Shown here: piece after piece, positions 8,918 through 15,438 of the stretch
Layout of the letters: each line of letters opens with the position of its first letter
Numbering within the stretch: the stretch's first letter is position 1
DNA from: JBHHWH01 sp046756405
Lineage (GTDB): Bacteria > Actinomycetota > Acidimicrobiia > Spongiisociales > ZC4RG35
Length of the DNA: 48,890 nucleotides
Direction of reading: 5' to 3'
NCBI GenBank assembly: GCA_046756405.1
Contig: JBHHWH010000005.1
Span: 1 to 48,890, forward strand
Notes under the pieces: generated by a model
Database searches by the model: none
What the model was told of the DNA's origin: nothing
Seen by the model: only the letters and a program-made list of their open reading frames with translations
Position numbers and translations under genes: made by a program

Positions 8918-9312
8918 CCCTTTCCGGGAAGTGTCTCTGCGAATCGATCACGTATCAGATCACCGGAGAACCCCGCGGGATCATCAACTGCCATTGCAGC
9001 CGGTGTCGCCGCAGTACGGGCCATTTCATGGCCGCTACGGCCGCAAAGGTCGACGACGTAGAGATCTCGGGTGGCACGTTGAAGTGGTACGACGCCACCG
9101 ATCAAGTGCAGTACGGGTTCTGCAGCAACTGCGGATCCACCCTTTTCTGGCGAACCGCCCGAAAACCCGACCTCATCTCCATCGCGGCAGGAACGCTCAC
9201 GCCACCTACCGGCCTGGAGACGGTGGCGGCGATCTACACCGACTACGCCAGCGACTATCACACCTTCGACGAGACGATTCCCTCACACCCGGAAGACTTC
9301 CCAAGATCTTGA
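8914..9312 (+). CDS. GFA/CENP-V-type zinc protein
   Basis: A 132-residue protein of the glutathione-dependent formaldehyde-activating (GFA) fold. All expected zinc ligands are present: CxC (Cys7, Cys9), CHCSRC (Cys26, Cys28, Cys31) and CSNC (Cys70, Cys73). The characterised enzyme joins formaldehyde to glutathione, but many family members have no proven activity and actinobacteria usually lack glutathione. Coupled by a 4-base overlap to the upstream dehydrogenase. Because nearby enzymes release formaldehyde-level one-carbon units, a role in aldehyde scavenging is conceivable, but this is inference. Confidence 0.82.
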   Translation: MTLSGKCLCESITYQITGEPRGIINCHCSRCRRSTGHFMAATAAKVDDVEISGGTLKWYDATDQVQYGFCSNCGSTLFWRTARKPDLISIAAGTLTPPTGLETVAAIYTDYASDYHTFDETIPSHPEDFPRS

Positions 9313-9349
9313 CACCGTCGCTTCATCGTTTATCGTCGATTAACGATGA
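9309..9349 (+). promoter_or_regulatory. promoter and palindromic operator of the ArsR-permease operon
   Basis: TTGACA (9309-9314) and TATCGT (9331-9336) are spaced 16 bases, as a sigma-70-like promoter. The inverted repeat TCATCGTT (9323-9330) / AACGATGA (9342-9349) covers the -10 box and the ATG at 9346. Binding of the ArsR protein here would block its own transcription. The -35 box overlaps the stop codon of the preceding gene, and the transcript would have almost no leader. Confidence 0.7.
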
Positions 9350-9657
9350 AAGAGCTGGATCAGTCAACTGCCGACGAATACGCCAGTTGGTTCCGTTGCC
9401 TCGCCGATGGCACCAGGGTGCGAGTCCTCAACATCGTGGCCAACTCCGAACATCCGATGACCGTCGGCGAGATCGTGGAGGTCATCGGCAAGAGCCAGTC
9501 GACGGTTTCCCGCCATCTCCAGATACTCGCTGAGGAGCGGTTCGTGCTCAGCGAGCCTGACGGCGTGCGCACACTGGTGAAGGTCAACGAGGCCTGCATG
9601 GTCGCCCTTCCCGAGGCGGCTGAGGCGATCATGGCGCGAGCTCGGGTGCCGCGTTGA
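9346..9657 (+). CDS. ArsR-family transcriptional regulator
   Basis: A 103-residue winged-helix protein. The helix-turn-helix (MTVGEIVEVIGKSQSTVSRHLQILAEERFV) is clear, followed by a short beta wing. The metal-binding ELCVCDL motif of classical arsenic sensors is replaced by EIVEVIG, and only two scattered Cys (18 and 93) remain. It may therefore sense something else or use an unusual site. It sits behind a palindrome covering its own start and overlaps the permease gene by 4 bases (TTGA). It most likely represses this two-gene operon and releases on an inducer that the permease handles. Confidence 0.88.
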   Translation: MKELDQSTADEYASWFRCLADGTRVRVLNIVANSEHPMTVGEIVEVIGKSQSTVSRHLQILAEERFVLSEPDGVRTLVKVNEACMVALPEAAEAIMARARVPR

Positions 9658-10535
9658 TCGCGGACACCGCTGTCCTGATCCTCGAGCTGGCGGTCCTCTT
9701 CTTCGCGGTGGCGTTCTTCGTCCACCTCTCGCAACGCTGGTTGGGCGAGGAAAGGCTCCGTCGGTGGATGGGCGGCCGGCCCGTGGTGGCCGCCCTGAAG
9801 GGCATCGCAGTCGGGTTCATCACCCCCTTCTGCACCTACTCCGCCATCCCAATGCTTCTGGGCTTACGTCGTGCCGGTGTCTCCCCGGCGGGGTATGTGG
9901 CCTTCATCGTGGCCGCCCCTGTCCTCGACCCAGTGCTCTTCGGGGCGCTGACGCTGATTGTTGGGATTGAGGCAGCTCTCATCTACGTCGCCGTGGCATT
10001 CGCCGGGGCCCTGACACTTGCCCTCGTGGCACAGCGGATCGACATCGAGCGGTTCATGAGACCGGTCGACGGCGAGAACGAGAGCTGCGATACCTCCTGC
10101 GCACCTTCCTACTGGCGTGGACTCCGACCCGAAGCCAGAGAAGCGACCCTCGCAGCCTTTTCGCTGCTCCGGAGTCTCGGCCCCGTTCTGCTTGTCGGGG
10201 TAGGCATCGGCGTTGCCATTCAGCTCTTGGTACCTGCGGACCTCGTGGCCTCGGTAGCCGGAAACGACACACCCTTCGCGGTCCCGGTCGCCGCGGGGTT
10301 GGGCACACCGCTCTACTTCAACACCGAGCTATTCGTCCCCATCGCGGACTCCTTGGCGGCCGTGGGCGTCGGGATCGGGGCGATCGTGGCGCTGACCATC
10401 GCCGGCGCAGGCGCCAACGTCCCTGAGTTTGTGATCCTGAGTCGTCTCGCGAAAGGAAGTGTCCTGACGGTGTTCGTCGGCTATGTATTCCTGGTTGCGA
10501 TCGCAGGTGGCCTGCTGGCCCAGACCGTGATCTAA
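9654..10535 (+). CDS. DUF318/ArsP-type permease
   Basis: A membrane protein of 293 residues with about eight helices. Two similar halves carry the family hallmark: FITPFCTYSAIPMLLG in the first half and an equivalent GTPLYFNTELFVPI in the second. Relatives include ArsP, which exports methylated trivalent arsenicals, and uncharacterised permeases. A central cytosolic loop holds a CDTSC pair that might bind a soft metal. The start is TTG, overlapping the regulator stop, so synthesis is coupled. Export of an organoarsenical or related compound is the best guess, based on family and on the neighbouring ArsR. Confidence 0.82.
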   Translation: MIADTAVLILELAVLFFAVAFFVHLSQRWLGEERLRRWMGGRPVVAALKGIAVGFITPFCTYSAIPMLLGLRRAGVSPAGYVAFIVAAPVLDPVLFGALTLIVGIEAALIYVAVAFAGALTLALVAQRIDIERFMRPVDGENESCDTSCAPSYWRGLRPEAREATLAAFSLLRSLGPVLLVGVGIGVAIQLLVPADLVASVAGNDTPFAVPVAAGLGTPLYFNTELFVPIADSLAAVGVGIGAIVALTIAGAGANVPEFVILSRLAKGSVLTVFVGYVFLVAIAGGLLAQTVI

Positions 10536-10858
10536 GACCCGAACATCGGAACCTGGTCTTCGGTATCGCCCTCGGGGATGCGGTCGATCCCCACCATGCG
10601 ATCGTTGAGAAACGCCCTGTACTCGCCGTCGTGGTTCATGGTGATCAGGACCGACCGGCCGGCCACATTGCGCACCACGACCTGGCTAGGCTCGGTCACC
10701 TCCGTCCGGCACGCGACGGGTACCCAGCCGTGAGCAAAGAGCTGCTGCTGCTCTTCGCCGAAGAATCCCTCGGATCTGTAGGCATCGGGCAACAGCGTCG
10801 AGGCGAGTTCCACCGGTAGGCGGGTCTCCTTGTAAGTCGCCTCGGATCGGTAGTCCAT
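10532..10858 (-). pseudogene. remnant of a Rieske-type ring-hydroxylating/betaine monooxygenase
   Basis: The 108-residue product begins like the alpha subunit of Rieske non-heme iron oxygenases of the choline/glycine betaine monooxygenase group. It has a Tyr-rich start, the FFGEEQQQLFAHGWVPVACR helix-strand segment, and RNVAGRSVLITMNHDGEYRAFLN. In intact proteins the cluster motif CxHRG follows that last segment at once. Here the sequence jumps to DRMVGIDRIPEGDTED and stops. The Rieske ligands and the whole catalytic domain are missing, from a protein normally near 400 residues. An internal deletion that joined head to tail is the simplest explanation. The stop overlaps the end of the convergent permease gene. 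Confidence 0.75.
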
Positions 10859-10904
10859 GACGGAACGCTACCAACGGCCGCGAGCCGAATATCCCCGATT
10901 CGGG

Positions 10905-10910
10905 TACGGT
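10905..10910 (+). promoter_or_regulatory. -10 box of a probable leaderless message (TACGGT)
   Basis: TACGGT lies exactly 6 bases before ATG 10917 and no ribosome binding site is present. The same TAnnnT-N6-ATG spacing recurs before other lone genes in the window. It supports 10917 over 10857 as the start of the small downstream gene. Confidence 0.45.
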
Positions 10911-10916
10911 TCCGGC

Positions 10917-11228
10917 ATGGGTATCCGCTCTCTCATCGCGGAGATGCGGGCCCGCCGCAGAGGAAGGGCGGGTCTTGAGCGAAGCGAACTCTCAACCGCT
11001 GCCCGCGACATCGTGGGCCGAATCGGGTGGATGACCTCGCGTGGTTGGGATGAGATGGCACGGGGCAAGGATGCTTACATCAAGTCTCTGGACCGCAGGA
11101 TTCCTCCGAGCACTTTCGTGTCGCAGCGAGACCGGACCAGGCACAACATTCCGATCCCCCTGGTCGAACGGGTGTTGGAGGATCACCGGAAGGAGCGGCA
11201 TCGGGACGAACCCTCCACATCCGGGTGA
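10917..11228 (+). CDS. small basic hypothetical protein
   Basis: About 103 residues, strongly charged, beginning MGIRSLIAEMRARRRGRAG. I do not recognise a family. An earlier in-frame ATG at 10857 overlaps the start codon of the divergent Rieske remnant. The later ATG at 10917 fits a leaderless start behind TACGGT. There are no hydrophobic segments or cysteines. The Arg-rich N-terminal helix and the RTRHNIPIPLVERVLEDHRKER stretch suggest a soluble helical protein. Codon use looks coding, but the gene remains a prediction. Confidence 0.5.
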   Translation: MGIRSLIAEMRARRRGRAGLERSELSTAARDIVGRIGWMTSRGWDEMARGKDAYIKSLDRRIPPSTFVSQRDRTRHNIPIPLVERVLEDHRKERHRDEPSTSG

Positions 11229-11316
11229 ACTGCTGATAGGCTGATCGCCACATCCAAAGCGCCAATTTGATTGACCAGCTTGCGGGCGCGTAAGAAATCC
11301 GGCTAAAGCGGCAGTG

Positions 11317-11343
11317 GCCGTTCAGCTCTATCGGTTGAACGGC
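11317..11343 (+). promoter_or_regulatory. hairpin in the leader of the homocysteine methyltransferase gene
   Basis: GCCGTTCA (11317-11324) and TGAACGGC (11336-11343) form a perfect 8-base-pair stem with an 11-base loop, 55 bases before the start codon. No known SAM, cobalamin or THF riboswitch core is recognisable around it. It may be part of a leader control structure or a weak terminator for the upstream gene. Confidence 0.4.
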
Positions 11344-11398
11344 TTTCGCATACCCGGAGATCGTCCGTTGCTCCCTGGTCGACGAGAGGACGGCCGAC

Positions 11399-12397
11399 AT
11401 GAGCATCATCTCCAGCCCAAACCCGATAGCCACGCTGCTCGAGGAGAAGGGCCGGCTCGTCGCCGATGGTGGCATGGGCACGTCTCTGTTCGAGTTGGGT
11501 CTCCAGGCCGGTTCCACGCCAGAGATCTGGAATGTCGACCATCCGGAGCGGGTGGCCAAGGTGCACCAGGGTTTCGTCGATGCCGGCGCCGACATCATCC
11601 TCACCAACACCTTCGGCGGGACACGGGCCCGCCTCGACCTCGACGGCCTGGGAGATCGCGTCGAGGAACTGAACCGGGCAGGAGTGGCCATCGCTCTCGA
11701 GGTCGCCGAGGCCGCCGACCGGCCGGTGATCGTCGCCGGATCGGTGGGTCCCACCGGCCAGCTATTCGAGCCCATGGGCCCCCTCACCCACGACAGGGCG
11801 GTGGAGATCTTTGCCGAGCAGGTCTCAGCTCTCACCGACGCAGGCGCCCAGGTGATCTGGATCGAAACTCTCTCTTCCACCGAAGAGCTCGCCCCGGCCG
11901 CGGAGGCGGCTCGTGGCTCCGGCCTTCCAGTGGTCACAACCATGAGCTTCGACACTCATGGCAACACGATGATGGGCGTGCCACCGTCGAGTCTTGCCCA
12001 CTGGTGGTCCGAACAGAGTGAGCAGCCCGCAGCCGTGGGAGCCAACTGCGGAATCGGTCCGGCGGACGTCGTGGCCGCTGCCGCCGAGATTCATCAGACA
12101 GACCCGAATCTGGTCGTGATCGCCAAGGGCAACTGCGGCATTCCCGAGGTGATCGACGGCAATCTCTGGTATCCGACGTCGTCGGACGACATGACCGCCT
12201 ATGCCCAGCTCGCACTCGATGCAGGCGCACGGATCCTTGGGGCGTGTTGTGGGTCCGTCCCGGCCCACATTGCCCAGATCCGGGCCGTGGTCGATGAGTA
12301 CGAGCCTGGTCCATTCGCCCTGGAGAATGTCGAAAGTCGACTCGGCAAAGTCTCGAAGCGTGGGCCGGCTCGTGAGCGCCGGAGGCGGCGCCGGTAG
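11399..12397 (+). CDS. betaine-homocysteine/homocysteine S-methyltransferase family protein
   Basis: A 332-residue TIM-barrel methyltransferase that moves a methyl group to homocysteine to give methionine. The zinc ligands are in place: Cys217 in GANCG and Cys283-Cys284 in GACCG. The barrel start (VADGGMGTSLFELGL) and DIILTNTFGG are typical of the family. The methyl donor cannot be fixed from sequence: glycine betaine (BHMT), S-methylmethionine or a methylated corrinoid/THF are all used by relatives. The length is that of stand-alone BHMT-like enzymes rather than MetH. Betaine-handling neighbours favour betaine. A basic tail (ERRRRRR) ends the protein. The start is ATG 11399 with GAGAGGA upstream, preceded by a hairpin leader. 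Confidence 0.85.
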   Translation: MSIISSPNPIATLLEEKGRLVADGGMGTSLFELGLQAGSTPEIWNVDHPERVAKVHQGFVDAGADIILTNTFGGTRARLDLDGLGDRVEELNRAGVAIALEVAEAADRPVIVAGSVGPTGQLFEPMGPLTHDRAVEIFAEQVSALTDAGAQVIWIETLSSTEELAPAAEAARGSGLPVVTTMSFDTHGNTMMGVPPSSLAHWWSEQSEQPAAVGANCGIGPADVVAAAAEIHQTDPNLVVIAKGNCGIPEVIDGNLWYPTSSDDMTAYAQLALDAGARILGACCGSVPAHIAQIRAVVDEYEPGPFALENVESRLGKVSKRGPARERRRRRR

Positions 12398-12443
12398 ACC
12401 GTCTCCGGCTAGCTTGTCTGGCAACTCAGAGAGGGGATAGCGG

Positions 12444-13073
12444 TTGTCTGAACCGATGTTGACGCTCGGCGTGAACGAGTCGGCTGAAGGACGTTCCTTC
12501 ACATCGGTCGACCTGCTCGATCACGACCTGGGAATCCTGTCAGAGATACTCGCCGATCTGGTGACTCTGCTCCGCCAGGCAGACGCCGGAGAACGCATGA
12601 TCGTCGACCACCAACCCATCGCCTGGAAGGAGGGCGGGCTCTCTCGACGTCTCATCGTCTGCAACGAGGCGAGACTGCGCGCCCATCCAGAGGCGTGCGT
12701 GGTCGGGTTCTTCGGAAAGCGGAAGATGGGTATCGACATCGGCCCACTCGAGGAGGCGAACTCGGCGATCGTTGCCCAGTTCAAGGACTACCCCGGCATC
12801 TTCAGTTACAGCTCGATCGAGCTTCCCAATCGCCACTGGGCCAACCTGGTACTTCACGACGACCCGGTCGATCGGAAGTACTGGCGCAGGGGTGAGCTTC
12901 ATGCCAAGGCGGCCAGAGAGCTGTCGCCGCTCCACTACAAGACCGTTCGAATTCACAACGCGCGACTGAGCGCTCCGGTCCTCGCGGATCCCGACTTCCG
13001 TTTGATGTCGACCAAGTACTGGGACTACGGCGAAGATCCGGTATGGGCCGCCGAGCGTCGCCTGGTCCGCTAG
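12444..13073 (+). CDS. hypothetical protein downstream of the homocysteine methyltransferase
   Basis: A soluble protein of about 209 residues that I do not recognise. It starts at TTG 12444 behind GAGAGGGG, 46 bases after the methyltransferase stop, so it may share that transcript. Trp, Tyr, His and Arg are abundant (NRHWANLVLHDDPVDRKYWRRG; ELHAKAARELSPLHYKTVRIHN). It has only two Cys and no signal peptide or membrane segment. The second half, with alternating His and aromatic residues, could hold a ligand or metal. No function is assigned. It is worth searching with structure prediction because of its place beside a betaine-related methyltransferase. Confidence 0.7.
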   Translation: MSEPMLTLGVNESAEGRSFTSVDLLDHDLGILSEILADLVTLLRQADAGERMIVDHQPIAWKEGGLSRRLIVCNEARLRAHPEACVVGFFGKRKMGIDIGPLEEANSAIVAQFKDYPGIFSYSSIELPNRHWANLVLHDDPVDRKYWRRGELHAKAARELSPLHYKTVRIHNARLSAPVLADPDFRLMSTKYWDYGEDPVWAAERRLVR

Positions 13074-13216
13074 CCCGCAATTCGGCCTCTACACCCAAGG
13101 GGACTAGGTGGTCCCGATCCGTGGGCTGCACCTCTGGCGAACCGACCGAACCGAAACGGTTGCAACTCGGCGACGGGAGTTGAGCCGGTGAGTTCCTCGG
13201 CGACCTATCCCACCTA

Positions 13217-13474
13217 CTAGAAACCGAGCAGGACGGGGTCGTAGTTCCAGACGTCGACAGCCTCCCTGACCAGAGCGTGGATGGGCTCGGTCATGTAGAA
13301 ATTGCGCACACATCCACAGGCGTTTCCGGTAGCGCCCGCACCCGGCGCAGTCTTGTCGATGAGGACGATTCCCTCACCTGATCCTCGTTCCATAGCCAGG
13401 TGCCAAGCTGTGCTCAAGCCGTGAACACCGGCACCAACGATCACGTACGTTGCCGACTCCGGTAGTTGCGCCAT
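13217..13474 (-). pseudogene. N-terminal stub of a FAD-dependent amine oxidase (DAO/SoxB-like)
   Basis: The frame begins MAQLPESATYVIVGAGVHGLSTAWHLAM, a perfect dinucleotide-binding beta-alpha-beta with GxGxxG. It continues with VLIDKTAPGAGATGNACGCVRNFY, as in the SoxB-type oxidases elsewhere in this window. It ends after about 85 residues at VLLGF-stop, whereas intact relatives have 400-450. The substrate domain is gone. It lies between the unknown gene and the formate dehydrogenase operon, and is divergent from that operon. It is probably a decayed paralogue or the edge of a deletion. Confidence 0.8.
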
Positions 13475-13560
13475 GTGGCGGACCCTATCGGTTACTGGGC
13501 CGCCGTGGGGATTAGCTTGTACTCTCGCCCCCAACTCCCGTGAGGAAGGAGGTGAAGAGG

Positions 13561-15438
13561 ATGAAGCGCAACTACGCCAGGCTGACCCGGCCACTGGTCC
13601 GCAAGGACGGAGAGCTGACACCCGTGAGCTGGGACGAGGCCCTGGCCGCAGCGGCCGCCGGTCTCAGCCGCTACAGCGGCGAGTCCTTCGGGATGTTCAG
13701 CTGCTCGAAGGCGACCAATGAGGTCAACTACGTCGCCCAGAAATGGGCTCGCACCGTCATGGCCTCGAACAACATCGACAGTTGCAACCGCACCTGACAC
13801 GCTCCTTCCGTCGTCGGTCTGGCGGCAGTGTTCGGAGCGGGCGGTGGCACCAGTTCGTATCAAGAGATCGAGGAAACCGACCTAATCATCATGTGGGGCT
13901 CGAACGCCCGCGAGGCGCATCCGATCTTCTTTCACCACGTCCTCAAAGGCATCCATAACGGTGCCCGTATGTTCGCCGTCGATCCGCGCCGGACTCCGAG
14001 CGCGGCTTGGGCCGATGTCTGGCTGGGAATCGACGTCGGATCCGACATTGCTCTCGCCAACGCTGTGGGCAGGGAGATCATCAGCCAGGGCCTGGTCAAC
14101 GAAGAGTTCATTCGTGAGGCGACCGATGGGTTCGACGCCTACGCAGAGGCCGTGGACGACTACACGCTGGCCCGCGGCGAGGAGATCACCGGAGTCCCCG
14201 CTGCGGCTATTCAGCAGCTCGCCCACGAGTACGCCACGGCGGAGACCGCCCAACTCTGCTGGACGCTCGGGATCACAGAGCACCACAACGCCACGGACAA
14301 CGTTCTCGCTCTGATCAACCTGGCACTGCTCACCGGGCACATAGGCCGATACGGCTCCGGTCTGGTGCCGGTTAGGGGCCAGAACAACGTCCAGGGCGGC
14401 GGCGACATGGGCGCTCTCCCCAACAAGCTCCCCGGTTTCCAGGACGTCGAGAACGACGAGATCCGAGCCAGATTCGAGGCCGTCTACGGCACCGAGATTC
14501 CCGCCAAGGCGGGCCGCCACATCAGCCTCATGCACGAGTCGATGGACGAGGGCGTCCTCAGGTGCCTGTTTGTTCTCGGCGAGAACCCCCTGCAGTCGGA
14601 GGCCGATTCGGCCGCGATGGAGAAACGCTTCGACCGTCTCGAGTTCTTGGTCGTCCAGGATATCTTCCTCACAGCCACCGCCGAGAAGGCCGATGTCGTG
14701 CTTCCGGCGGCCGGATGGGGCGAGGTGGACGGCACCTATACCTCCAGCGAGCGGCGCGTACAGAGAGTGCGCATGGCGGTGGATCCGCCGGGGGAGGCCA
14801 GGGACGACATCGAGATCTTGTCTGCCCTTGCTCGGGCGCTGGGCCATGACTGGGAGACGCCCACGCCCGAGGAGGCCTGGGACGAGCTTCGGTCGCTGTC
14901 ACCCCTCCACGGCGGCATGTCCTATCCGAGGCTCGATGCTCTTGGCGGCATCCAATGGCCGTGTCCCGACGAGGACTCGAAAGGATCGCTATTCCTCCAT
15001 GGAAGGCTTTGGGAACGCCCGATGACGACCCGGCGGGCGCCATTCAGCCCCATAGAGTGGGTCCCACCCGTCGACACGCTCACCGACGAATATCCGATCA
15101 GGCTCACCACCGGGCGGCGCCTTGACTCCTACAACACTGGAGTTCAGAGCGGCCGCTACAAGTCGCCACGTCGAATCAGTGGCTCCATCGACCTGTCCCC
15201 GACGGACGCTGCCCAGCTCGGCGTCGAGGAGGGCGCCGTGGTCAAGGTCACCTCCCGGCGGGGAAGCATCGAGGCTCCTGTGCGAATTGACTACCAACTG
15301 AGGCAAGGTCTCGCGTTCATGGCGATTCACTTCCCCGACCAAACCGACGTCAACAGACTGACCATCGACGCCTGGGACCCCAAGGCGGGAACTGCCGAAT
15401 TCAAGGCAACCGCGATCCGCGTCGAGGCAACCGGCTGA
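13561..15438 (+). CDS. fdhA: formate dehydrogenase catalytic subunit, selenocysteine-containing, lacking its N-terminal Fe-S domain
   Basis: The Mo/W-bis-MGD catalytic half of a cytoplasmic NAD-type formate dehydrogenase, 625 residues if the in-frame TGA at 13795-13797 is read as selenocysteine. The codon sits at residue 79 in SCNRT-U-HAPSVVGLAA. That is where formate dehydrogenases carry the Sec or Cys metal ligand, followed by the catalytic His (His80). Homology runs on without change of frame on both sides, so this is not a broken gene. A SECIS-like hairpin follows the codon. The start is ATG 13561, with AAGGAGGTGA 8 bases upstream. The usual N-terminal [4Fe-4S] domain is absent. The protein opens at RLTRPLVRKDGELTPVSW, exactly where that domain normally ends, and the missing part is found in the gene at 17168. 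Confidence 0.93.
13800..13839 (+). promoter_or_regulatory. bacterial SECIS-like element directing UGA to selenocysteine
   Basis: Starting 2 bases after the UGA, CGCTCC (13800-13805) pairs with GGAGCG (13834-13839). An upper stem GTCGTC (13810-13815) / GGCGGC (13821-13826), including G-U pairs, closes an apical loop GGTCT (13816-13820). The loop matches the GGUCU loop of the E. coli fdhF SECIS, and the 18-base distance from UGA to loop is in the working range for SelB. The folding is by eye. Confidence 0.85.

Noticed and set aside
13100..13115. Hairpin GGGAC/GTCCC after the unknown gene as a terminator
   Set aside because: Only five base pairs and no T-run.
13540..13797. Formate dehydrogenase as a pseudogene with a premature stop
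   Set aside because: The TGA is at the selenocysteine position, the frame is kept, and a SECIS-like hairpin follows; FdhD and all partner subunits are intact.
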